A stretch of DNA of 64,000 bases from Amoebophrya sp. A120 (taxonomy: Eukaryota; Sar; Dinophyceae; Syndiniales; Amoebophryaceae): assembly GCA_905178155.1 (NCBI GenBank), contig CAJINV010000002.1, positions 3,898,947-3,962,946 of the forward strand. The letters run 5' to 3'. Under the pieces are notes generated by a model that worked only from the letters and a program-made list of their open reading frames with translations, was not told where the DNA came from and did no database searches. Positions 48,201 to 58,400 of this stretch are shown piece after piece. A program made the translations under genes and the position numbers. Position 1 is the stretch's first letter; each line of letters starts with the position of its first letter.

Positions 48201-51200
48201 GAAACAGTTTTTCGTGGGATACGAGGAATTGCTGGAACAACGAGAAAAAAAAGCGGCATTCGGCCTGAAAAAACAAAAGCAAGAGCAGGAACTGCAAGCG
48301 CAATCAGGATCAGCTTTGCAGTATCCTGAGTAAAAATGTCCCCACACCAGAGTCAAGATTGGAAATCCGCTAGACAAATCAGCCACCTCTGGTTGTTTCG
48401 CATGACAAGCTCCTTATCCTCGTAGTGTAATCCTGTTTAGCTAGTTGCGAAGCGTCACAGATGTAGAATATCATGCTGAGTCTAGCATCACAAATTCCAA
48501 AACAGGATTAGAAAATGGCTCTCATGGTTCTCCGCATGAGAAACTTTTTTGGCATGCACATTTGCAGGACAACTCTGGGGTGGGGACATTTTTACTCAGG
48601 ATATGCAGCAAGCGTCGAAAAGCGGGTTCCTGGAAGCGGACCAGCACGGCCCGGGCCGCGGGGGGGAGACGTTGGCCAAAAATTCATCTTCCGCGTCCGC
48701 AACCGGAACCGGAACTGGACCCGTATGCATTGCAAAAGTATCGTACTCGTAGTAATTGCAGTCCTGCATGGCAAATCTGATTGTGATTCCATAGCTCATT
48801 CACCATTACAAATACCATTTTTCCTTCTGGAAAAATTTGTAATGCTATTTAAACTATAACTAGTACGATACTTCTTGTGCAATGCATAACCCGCCCGTAA
48901 TGACGATGTTGATCTGAAGGAAGTTGACGAGGAACCGCAGGTATCAAATGCAAAAACGTCTGGGTCTGGAAGATTCTGAGACTTGTCATGCATGTTTTGC
49001 ATGACCCAGGATTGTGTGTGATGCATGCCCTACCATCACAGACTTTTGGAGCCCTTCCTGATGCCTACTGCGCATGACAAACGCGCTCCCCGCGTAGCAC
49101 GAACTAGACTCCTCTTGCTGGTCATGCAATACAGAATTTTTTAGAGTCCAGAGTTAGCATCACAAGTTCCAACCTTCCAGACCCAGACACTTTTGCATTT
49201 GATAACAGGTCGAAGAAGTTTCAAGGACCAGCAGCAAAGTGTGCATGGTGCCCGAGCAAGCGGTTGAGACGATGGATCCCGGCACGGAGAGTGGCTGCAT
49301 ATTTGTGCAGTCGCTCGAGTTATCAAATGTAAAAATGTCTGGGTCTGGAAGAATGCGCGATTTGTCATGCAGCTTTTCCATGACCCATGAGGTCTGGAAT
49401 GCAGGACCTAGGATGACAGATTCTTTGCGATCTCTCTCATGCCTATCCTGCATGACAAACTCCCTCCCGACTTGGTCAAAACTGGACGACTTTTGAGAAT
49501 CATGCAACACAGCTTTTTGCATGCTTGAGATTTAGCATGACAAGTTGCAATCTTCCAGACCCAGACATTTTTACATTTGATACGAGTCCCAAGTGCCGCG
49601 CCATCACCAGTGGGGCACGTTGTCGCGCCCGGACGCGGAACTTTTCAAGAAGTACATCTTGCTGGGCTTAAACCTGTACTTCGCAAACTTGGTGCATCAA
49701 AAGGTATTACAAATCATGCATACTTGCATTGCCTTGGCATAGGAAGTATTTTGTTTGCTGTGCTAGTATATTGCAAGCAATTCGTGTTCAGCGCCAGGTC
49801 GTTGAAAGCAATGCGCCTCCAAGAGAAGGGGTCGCCCAGCAGCTGCCACACTCTAGCCTTTCGGAATTGCGTTCCCAAGGTTTGCCGGAAATCCTGGGAG
49901 CACATTTCGGCAAGGCCCCCACGTCGGCTTTGTGCTCTGGCCGGCAGTAGGTCTGAAGTCCTCGCGAAAAATCATCCGACGTCGGGGAGATAAAGAAATG
50001 CGCCCCTGGGATTTTCGCCGCGTCGAGACCTGGGATCATAGTTCTGCAAAGCCCCCTCGTAAGATGATGTTGCGCGGGTTTTTCTGTGTTTCAAGGTCAG
50101 AACACAAACTCGAGTAGCACTCTCGTGCTCTGGCTTGCAGAACTGTGCTCCTAAGATTTGCTGACATCGAACTCAAGTCCGATTTGTGGTTTGATCGGCA
50201 ATGCCTACGCAGGTGAGTTACAGATATTGGCTCGCAGGATTTCCGCCGCATCGCGAAATTCTTGACGCAGCGAAGATCCTCGGAAATAATTTCTGTAAGT
50301 TACTTACCTGCGTAAGATTTGTCTTCTCACTGGTAATACCGATCTGGGCACAAATCTTATGCAGGAAACTTACAGAGATTAGTTCCCGGGATTTGCGTGC
50401 TGCGTCTCCAATCGCCTCACTTGGACACGAGGATCATCAGTGTGTCCAAGTGTGGCGAGATCCGAGATCAGGGTGTCCAAGTGTGTCCAAGTGTGTCCAA
50501 GCTCACATCCGAGAACTTCGCGGATGTGAGCTGTCAGAGAACTTTCACACGCAAAGTGCCAAAGTTTGCCCCCCTGCTCGTGAAAGTTCGATCCACGTGT
50601 CCGAACGAGGCGATTGTAGAAAAAAAGCGGAAATCCTGGGAACCAATTTCTGTAAGTCGCGTGCGTAGGATTTGCACTCAGGTCGCGATTACCGGTCGAA
50701 ACGCAGATCCTACGCAACCTACTTACTTACAGAAATTAGTTCCCAGGATCCCACATCCGAGAATTCCTCGGATGTCAGCTCCCATCCGGGAAGTTCGCGG
50801 AAGTGAGCTGCCAGAGACCTTTCACACGCAAAGGGCCGAACTTTGGCGCCCTGCTCGTGAAAGTTCGATCCGCGTGTCCAAATGAGGTGACTGCAGAAAA
50901 AACACGGAAATCCTGGGAACTAATTGCTGTAAGTCGCGTGCGTAGGGCGTGTAGTCAGACCGGGACTACCGGTCGAAACGTAGAGCCTGCGCACCTGCTT
51001 CAAAATTTTTGAAAACCGAAGCTTTTAGGAACTGCTCTGGGAACTAATTTCTGAAAGCTCTAACTTAAACCTGTACTTCGCAAACTTGGTGCATCAAAAG
51101 GTGGGCACCACCACGTACGACGCGGCCAACATTGGCGCGAGCGATGAATTCATTTTCGGTTCCACCCTGCTGATCGCGAACATGATTCAGCAGAGAAAAA

Positions 51201-53768
51201 CCTTCGAGTCCTTCTACAACGTGTCCGAGACGTATGGATGTTGTGTGAGGATTGAAATCGACAAAGTTGAAATTATAACTTGTAATTCATAAAGTGAATG
51301 AAAGTTGTAACCCAGATTTTTCCAAGTGGCGCATGACAAATTTGGTTAGATCCGAAATCCAGTTTGTCATGCTGTTTGGGTCGTAAGGAAGACGCCTTTT
51401 GTCATGCTACTTTCGCGGCTCAGTTTCTACCCCTCAACAGGCTTACAATCTGCCTCACTTGCCTACTCTGCAAGACAGGCGCTTTGTGGGCTGCATTTCA
51501 TGCATGACAAACTATTTCAACTTTAACGATTTCAATCCTGACACTTCCATAATACGAACGCGAAAGCCGGAGTCGTGCAGGTCTCTTCGCGGAAGCGTTT
51601 CCTGCTGGAGAACGTATCGAAGAAAAAAACATTGTTAGTGTAACTTTGTGAAGATGCGCAACATGCAAGATGGGCGACGTCTGTCATGCTGGTCATGCAT
51701 TGCAAGGTCCACCATTCAAGCGCGTTTTGCCGTGCTATCTGCGCATGACAGGTTTTTGCTCTCATGCCAAACGGATTTGTAATGCTGTTCTTCCAAAAAA
51801 GTTACACCTACAAGTTTTTTTCCTTGGATAGAACGGTGTGAAGTCGGACTGTACTACATTTTTGCACTGGCGCCGATGCCTTGCCGGAACGGGTTTGGAG
51901 CAGCCCTATGTGTCCGAGGTGGTGCTCGTTGGTGGAGGAGCGGCTCGCATATTGTGAGGAAAAATCTCCCGCCCTCCCCATATCGAAAAAGAAATTTCTG
52001 ATGCTGATTTGTGGCCACAAATCAGTTTTGTCTTGCGTACAAGGCTGCAAACGGCACCCATGGGGCGCATTGTCCAACGAGTCTGTCATGCGTTTTCGCC
52101 TATGTCAGACTTTTTTCTCATGCTCAGCAGCTGCTCGGTCGCCGGATGCGCTCCAAAATGGGCTCAGAATATTATGCCGACAAGCTCTTGCTGCAATGCA
52201 AAGCGCATTTGTGTAAGTACGCAAATCCAGCAACACAAGTTGTCTTTTGAATGTGGGGCCGCGGGGGCTTCTTTCACTTTGATATCGCACCGCGTGGCAG
52301 CACGCGCGTGGCAGCACAAGCGAAGAACCGCGGTCGATCTGGGACAGAATGAATCCTTTTTCCCGGGCGCACCAAAAAGTCAAGGGCGTGGCGACCCTAG
52401 CCTTTGATGCCGCCACCGCCCCAGGGAAGGAGGTTTCCAACGACTACCCGCGGGACTTGCACCTTGCTGATGAGTGGCGTTTCAACGAGCCACAGATGCT
52501 ATGCATTGCAAAAATGTCTGGCTCTGGAAGGTTGCAACTTGTAATGCTGTGTTTGGATTCTATAAAAGATTTGTATTGCATGACCAGGAAGAGGAATCCA
52601 TTTTGTGCTAGGCGGGACGTTCGCATTTGTCATGCGGAAAAGGCATCAGGATGCCCTCTAAAAGTATGTGATGCTAGGCCATTCTTTACAAGCATCATGG
52701 GTCATGCAAAATATGCATGACAAGCCTGGAAATCTTCCAGACCCAGACATATTTGCACTTGATAGATGCGGGCCCTGGTGCAGCACACCGGCCTTCTTTT
52801 TGCCCGGAAAATGGGAAAAACCAAAAGCAACAAGAAGGCGGAGCTGAAATTCGACCTCGCCAAAGAGGCGTACCCCCGCACGTTTCCCTTCGAACAAGTT
52901 GACTCCCTTCCCGCCCTGTGGGGTCAGGTAACGGTGAGGGCCAGTAGAAATACTGCCGACGGAGGTCAAGAACATCGTGATGCTGATGCAGCTATGCATT
53001 GAAAATATGTCTGGGTCTGGAAGGTTGGAACTTGTTACGCTAACTTTGGACTCTAAGTAAAAAAACTGTATTTTTGCATGACCAGCAAGAGGAGTCCAGT
53101 TTGTGCTACGCGAGGAGGACATTTGTCATGCGGAAAAGGCATTAGGAAGGCCTCTAAAAATATGTGATGCTAGATCATGCATTACAGAGATCCTGACTCC
53201 TGCAAAATATTATGCATGACAAACCTGGCAAGAACCTTCGAGACCCAGACATATTTGCATTTGATAGCAGCTCTTGAGTCAACCTCCTACAACGCGACGG
53301 AGCACTTCCGCCCAGAGGTGCTCGATGTCGGCCGCGACGAGAATGGAAATGTCTTGTTTACGTCCGCGGTGCGCGACGCGTGCGCGTTTGTTGCGGCCAA
53401 GCAGAAGAACAATAAAGGGCCCGTATCCTGATTAAAAACGTCCCCACACCAGAGTCAAGATCATGGGAACTCTGCTAGACAAATCAGCCAGCTTTGGTTG
53501 TTTCGCATGACAATTCTGTCCTCGTAGTGTAGTCCTGTTTTGCTAGTTCAGCAGCATCACAGATTCTAGCAGCGTCACAGATCTAGCGAAAATGCTTCTC
53601 GTAGGGCTCCGCATGGGAAACTTTTTTGGCATGCAAAATTGCATGACACTTCTGGGGTGGGGACGCTTTTACAAACAATAGGCCGGCCAATTATTACGCA
53701 AAGTCTTCCAAAAGACAGCTTCGTACGTGGGTGGGCGCACTCCGGTGTGCCCCGAGCTGGAGATGTGA
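45213..53768 (+). CDS. GT14 (core-2/I-branching) glycosyltransferase, type II membrane
   Basis: About 844 residues in 19 exons. The family adds N-acetylglucosamine or xylose to glycans in the Golgi. ATG at 45213 is followed by a short hydrophobic stretch (VVVCVVFYATLG), fitting a signal anchor; exon 1 ends at a GT-AG intron (45459-45646) that keeps the frame. The catalytic domain starts near residue 229: GVAYLLLTGDG, then YVHTYKK, WGELVPVMWWLVVNAL and FVFLSEGHVPL, all in the order of the Branch domain. SQVPRHHQWGTLSRPDAELF and ASDEFIFGSTLL match its acceptor side. Low-complexity and charged insertions separate these blocks. 16 introners and a 1.4-kb intron between 39-bp repeats (49704-51100) interrupt it. 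The start codon is the least certain part; 45398 is an alternative. Confidence 0.85.
45794..46068. mobile_element. Introner, family A
   Basis: TSD GTCAC, exact. Excision joins LASGH|LAPGGH. Confidence 0.92.
46147..46485. mobile_element. Introner, family C
   Basis: TSD CACCG, exact. Excision joins AGGRT|ERVVGT. Confidence 0.92.
46555..46816. mobile_element. Introner, family A, degraded right end
   Basis: Right end reads TTTGCATCTGCTTA and no TSD is visible. The open frame requires NGDQS|SRYARE, which fits removal up to 46816 or a nearby multiple of three. Confidence 0.75.
46858..47165. mobile_element. Introner, family I
   Basis: TSD TGCGG/CGCGG. Excision joins VIERA|VLMKKQ. Confidence 0.9.
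47268..47589. mobile_element. Introner, family C
   Basis: TSD CCCAA, exact. Excision joins ERNEP|NKKRLP. Confidence 0.92.
48005..48221. mobile_element. Introner, family E
   Basis: TSD CGAGG, exact. Excision joins TFVHE|ELLEQR. Orientation opposite to 261. Confidence 0.93.
48322..48603. mobile_element. Introner, family B
   Basis: TSD TGCAG, exact. Excision joins GSALQ|QASKSG. Confidence 0.92.
48724..48888. mobile_element. Introner, family D
   Basis: TSD ACCCG, exact. Excision joins GTGTGP|ARNDDV. Confidence 0.92.
48942..49204. mobile_element. Introner, family A
   Basis: TSD GCAGG/ACAGG. Excision joins DEEPQ|VEEVSR. Confidence 0.91.
49321..49582. mobile_element. Introner, family A
   Basis: TSD CGAGT, exact. 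Excision joins VQSLE|SQVPRH. Near-identical to 28430 and 40368. Confidence 0.93.
49667..49705 (+). repeat. 39-bp perfect direct repeat, left copy
   Basis: Identical to 51064-51102. Encodes LNLYFANLVHQK and ends in AAAAGGT, so both copies contain AG|GT. Confidence 0.95.
49704..51100 (+). other. 1.4-kb GT-AG intron made of repeats
   Basis: Starts GTATTA after CAAAAG and ends AAAAG before GTGGGC. Removing 1,397 bases retains one copy of the 39-bp repeat and gives NLVHQK|VGTTTY in the glycosyltransferase. The interior is built from repeat units (next entry) and differs from introners: no TIR at its ends. Confidence 0.82.
50330..51060. repeat. Tandem and inverted repeats within the intron
   Basis: Two diverged units about 277 bp apart (GGAAATCCTGGG at 50629 and 50906; TTCACACGCA at 50543 and 50821). 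A 10-bp tandem GTGTCCAAGT at about 50471-50500. The stretch GGAACTAATTTCTGTAAGT also recurs inverted (near 50370 and 50725), able to fold back. Confidence 0.8.
51064..51102 (+). repeat. 39-bp perfect direct repeat, right copy
   Basis: Partner of 49667-49705, 39 of 39 bases identical. Confidence 0.95.
51233..51551. mobile_element. Introner, family G
   Basis: TSD AGACG/ATACG. Excision joins NVSET|NAKAGV. Confidence 0.91.
51615..51830. mobile_element. Introner, family H
   Basis: TSD GAACG, exact. Excision joins FLLEN|GVKSDC. Confidence 0.92.
51950..52284. mobile_element. Introner, family C
   Basis: TSD TCGCA, exact. Excision joins GGAAR|TAWQHA. Right TIR partly diverged. Confidence 0.9.
52500..52764. 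mobile_element. Introner, family A
   Basis: TSD GATGC, exact. Excision joins NEPQM|RALVQH. Confidence 0.92.
52993..53266. mobile_element. Introner, family A
   Basis: TSD GCAGC, exact. Excision joins DADAA|LESTSY. Confidence 0.92.
53424..53680. mobile_element. Introner, family B
   Basis: TSD GCCCG/GGCCG. Excision joins NNKGP|GQLLRK. Right end diverged (ACAAACAATA). Confidence 0.88.
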
Positions 53769-54419
53769 CGGGAGGAACTGCTACGCGGGGCCTGAGAGAT
53801 TCTTTTTTTCGGAACAAAAAATATCAAAATGATTTTCGGAGCCACATTATTTATACTTAGTCATGATGCCAGCTCGTAGATTAAGATGAAAATTATGATT
53901 ACTTATCCTCACGACCCAGATTCCGTGTAATATGAACAGACAAACAAACAGAATTACTTATATCGCTGGTGATTGTGGTACTACTACTACTTCTACAACA
54001 AGTATTTTTGACAACAAAAACGACCTGGGATGCACCATAAGCACTTGGTGGCCCTCCAAATTTAAATTTTAGGAGATCTGAACCCCACCTGGCTTTGGAA
54101 TTGTGATACTCGAGTCGCAAGCGACAATCTCTGGGTCCTCTTCAACGTGCCTAATGGACAACAATTTTGCAGACCACATGTTCATCTCGAGGACGTGATC
54201 AGGAGATGAACAAGGTCTATGTTTATGCTCTATAAATCTGAGCAGCCGCAAAAAAAAAAATGTTGACATAGCAGCTCAATAATAAAGTTGACGATCAGTC
54301 TACTTCTGTGGGATTTTTCTCAACATCTTTGTTCTCAAGCAATCATATTTATAATTTCCAAGAGCGTCTGGCACGCCCTGGTCGTCGTGTTCGTAAATGC
54401 AATTGCTCTGCGGGGCTTA
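53769..54419. other. Intergenic spacer
   Basis: AT-rich; no introners and no supported gene. Confidence 0.6.
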
Positions 54420-54798
54420 TCATCTTAACGTTTGTCTGTTTCTCAGCGGAATGGAGAGGAGAAGGGAGGGTTTTCTTTTTCTGATCCCCATCGGGTGCTC
54501 GTTGATTGCGCACAGGGTGTGAAGGATGATTTCTTCAGAAGTGGCCCCGCGGAAGGCCCCCGACATCCTGCACCGGTCCGCAATGAATTTTATAAATTCA
54601 ATGCGGCGCTCGTTCTTGCCGCACTGCCAGTGGGCTTGACTGCTCGTGACGAGATACTCGACCAGGAAACCGGTCACAAACCGCCATACCCGGTGGTTAA
54701 AAAATTCCGGTCCTTCGTCGGTGAGCATACGCCGCGTCGGGTTCCCGTGCAGCCGCAAGAGCGTGAGAAAGCGGATGGTGGTTGTTGCGCAAGGCGGA
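54420..54798 (-). pseudogene. Retroelement integrase fragment
   Basis: Read on the - strand, about 120 residues resemble the C-terminal half of a DDE integrase core: LTDEGPEFFN (second catalytic Asp context) and, about 35 residues on, GKNERRIEFIK with the Glu context. A stop codon lies just upstream of the fragment (near 54800), and no reverse transcriptase, RNase H or terminal repeats are seen nearby. It is therefore a broken remnant of an LTR-type element. It lies between two genes and has no introners. Confidence 0.65.
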
Positions 54799-55464
54799 CC
54801 CGTTTACATGCATCTGCTGAACGCCGAAAAATGGTTCACGTGAGATGAAATTTGTTCATTTGCGATTTCGTTTCGCGGAAGAGAAATTCTTCTTTCTCTT
54901 TCTCTTTTCCCATCGTGGAAAAAACATTTTCTTCGTCACAAAAAACAAAACAAGAATTTGTTTTCTCTTCACGATTCAGTGTGGCAACACAGAGAGGAGA
55001 CGAGAGGGTTTTTTTTTTCTGATGGACCAGAAGCAGCAGAATAAACCGTTTTTCATCTTTTTTGTTTTTTCGAGCGATAGAGGCCAGAGCAGCTTGTTAC
55101 ACTTTTTTTTCCGAGAGACAGGGGGAATGATTATTATGCTGTGTACTTACAATTAGTAGCTGTAGCGCATGTGTAAGAACTACGCAGCTCGATTCCAACA
55201 TTCGGGTGTGGAAGTGGATCATCTAAGGAGTGGATTAGCTGTACACTGCTACTGCAATTTATGAAACTAGTACGTCTATATGTTTTTTATCGTGCTGTCG
55301 TGTAGTTTGAATTTTCGTTTATTTTATTTAAAAGGGCGACTGATTTGGTCCATGATTGTCCCGTTCTTGTTTCAGGTTCTTTTCGTGGCGTCTTCAAGTA
55401 GTAGAATCGAGTAAGAACAAAAGCACGACCATGTTGTATCTTTCTTTTTCGCCGTCCACTTATC
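54799..55464. other. Intergenic spacer
   Basis: T-rich; a 103-codon + frame (54845-55156) is only Phe/Lys-rich reading of biased sequence. A second ATG at 55431 opens a 33-codon frame overlapping the start of the next gene. Confidence 0.5.
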
Positions 55465-58400
55465 ATGCAACACCTGTGGGCCCGTTGCAGCGAGCATTTG
55501 ACGAGGACAACTTCAACTACATTGCCGAGTAACTACATCAACGATTGCAGCTGCAGCTCTTTCGACAACTCACACGGAGCTGCAGTCGTGGAAGTAGAAA
55601 CAAGAACTTCCTCTCCTTCACTATCATCTTTCTTTACCTGCGGAGCAACGGGTGGTCGTACTACAGCGACAACCAGAGACGAAGAACAGCCCCCCCGGCG
55701 ACGTCCAGCTGGAAGTAGAGATCCTCGGATAAAAATTCGGGATGAAGCTGCTCGTGCTGAGAATCATTCCCTTTCTTTTTCCGACTGTGGTTCTTCATCA
55801 GCCTCCGAAGACGAAGAAAATCAGCACGAGTTTTTGGTGGTAGAGAAAACAAATAGAACTTCCACTTTCACGTCGGGAAAGGAACTACAAGCCACGGGAG
55901 GTCGTGGTCATTCATCATCATCCCGCCGCGACGAGAGCAGGAGGAACCGGTGGTTTTTCAATTTCGACAACAACACTACAGGTACAACTGCTACAGGACC
56001 ACCTCATCATCATCATCAAGAAGATTCTCACCTTTCCTTTGATGTAGGTCAAGGACACAGCACTTGTTCTCGTCGTGCTCAAAATTATCCTAAAACCTTT
56101 TCCCCGCCAAGCCGTCGGTTACTACGCCCGGCGAATTATTTGCAGCGGATTTTAAGAATAGCTTCTTCCAATAAAAAGACCACGGCGAGGAGGACCATGC
56201 TGCAAGGTGGAGCATCAAACCAAAATACTGCCGCGCCGCCTGGCGGCGCAGGACCAGGCGCGACGCAGCAGTACAACACGCGAAGACGGCGGCATTCGGT
56301 GGACGGGCGGGGAACCAGTGAAAAGTTGATGACGAAGATCAAGAACGAGTATCCTGTGTAAAAGCGTCCCCACGACCCCAGAGTTGTCATACAACTCTGC
56401 ATGCCAAATCCAAAAAGAAAAAAGTTTTTCATGCGGAGCCCCATGAGAAGCATCTTCTAGTTGTCGTGTTTTGGGAATTTGTGATGCTATAATCAGCATT
56501 ATATGCTAGATCTGTGATGCTTCTGAACTACCTCAACAGGATTTTTACACTACGAGGACAAACCTGTCATGCGAAACAACCAAAGCTGGCTAATTTGTCT
56601 AGCAGATTCCCCATCTTGACTCTGACTCTGGTGACGTTTTTACACAGGATAACGAGACGAATTTATTGATCAAGAAATTCAAGGAGTTAAAACCACTAGC
56701 AGACCGGCACTGGCGGGGTAGTAGTAGTGGAGTACCATCATCTGGTCAACAACATCAAAGCGAGACTGCGAACAATACTGCTTCTTCTTCCACAGCTAGT
56801 GAAAACAATAAGACCGCCAACAAACAAAATCTGGACAGTCTCGAGCTCGGCACACTGAAACTAGAGTTGAAGCTATCCAAGAGAAAAACGTTGTAGGTGT
56901 AACTTTTTTGGAGGAACAGCATCACAAATTTGTCTGGCATGACAGCAAAGACCTGTCCTGCGCAGATAGTAAGTGAAAACGCTCTTCAATGGACCCCACG
57001 ACGCATGCCAAGCATGACAGACGCAATCATCTTGCATGTTGCGCATCACAAATTTACACGAACAACGTCTTTTTCTTGAATAGGAGCGGCTGCAGCAAGA
57101 CTGTTCCACCGTGGTGGATTTGATTCAGGTGCTGGACGCGGGTCAGAATTTACGCCGGTGGGTATTGAGAGGAAAAATCCCCCCTCTCCATATCGAAATG
57201 GAAATCTGTGATGCGGGATTTGTGTACACAAATCGACTTGTAATGCTAGAACGCCGAGAGACGCAGCTGTGGCCTCGTTTGCAGGCAATTTGTCGTGCTG
57301 TTTCCCACTTCCAGCTGCCCCCTGTCATGCTGAAGATGCAAGGCTTTCCCACGCCAACCAGCACTACAGTCCGCATCTTTTCCCTTCTAGCATGACAAAC
57401 GTGGCCACAAATCTGCATCACAAGTTTCTAGTTTGAGTATGGGGCGGTGGGGGGATTTTCCCTTTTGATAGTGGGCTGAAGCGCACATGTTGATGATCTC
57501 CGTTTTGGCCAAAAGATTTCACGCGCAATTGGAACAACAACAGCAACAGTATCAAAGAAAAAAAGTTCGTCACGATCACTCATGCGCATTTTTGCAATAC
57601 AAAAGTGTTTGTCATGCGTAAAAATGCATCACAGCCCAACTTCATTAGGGATTTCCCTAGTGTTTCTGCAGTACAAGGAAAATGTGTGATGCTAAGAAAA
57701 TTTGTAATGCAAAACCTGCAAGTTAGTGACTGTGACAAACTTTTTTCTCTCCATATGCAGCAGGCGTTGTCTAGTACCAGCGCAACAACTACGGGAGCAG
57801 GTGGACAGACATCTACTAATGCCGGCACTTCCGGTATGGATGTGTCAGGTTTGAAATCGTCAAAGTTGAAATAGTTTGTCATGCATAAAACGGATACCAG
57901 TATAGGCCTGCAGTTTGTAGTCGGTGCGTGACGAATTTTCCCGGTCCTGGAAGCGAGTCTGTCATTCGGTTTAGGGCAAAAGAGCTGCCTTCTGTCATGC
58001 TAGTCAGCAGTCCAACTTTTGACCCTTCCCAGGACTATGATCTGCCTTCCGTGCGTCCTCTGCAATAGAGTCACTTTTTGTATCGCAAACTATGCATGAC
58101 AAATCATTTTAACTCTGACGATTTCAATCCTGGCACCCCCATATCCGGAGAGCCGAAGAAACCCTTTGTCGCGACCAAGTACTGCGAAGCCAGTAGTGAG
58201 CTGCTCCTCGTTATCAACTGCAAATATGTAGTCTGGGTCTGGAAACTTGTAATGCTAAAAAAGTGGATGATAGCCGGACTGCAATACGCAGCCAAACATG
58301 ACAAATTTTTGAGCTGTGATGTGTTGCGTATTCCGCATGAGAAACAACGTTTTTGCTCAACGACGACGACGATGACAGATAGGAGAACCGTTTCGTGCCC

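Noticed and set aside
49667-51102. Flanking 39-bp repeats as LTRs of a retroelement
   Set aside because: They are coding sequence of the glycosyltransferase, far shorter than LTRs, and the interior has no gag, pol, primer-binding site or polypurine tract.
54845-55156. 103-codon Phe/Lys-rich frame
   Set aside because: Product of T- and A-rich spacer composition; no start context, domain or conservation signal.
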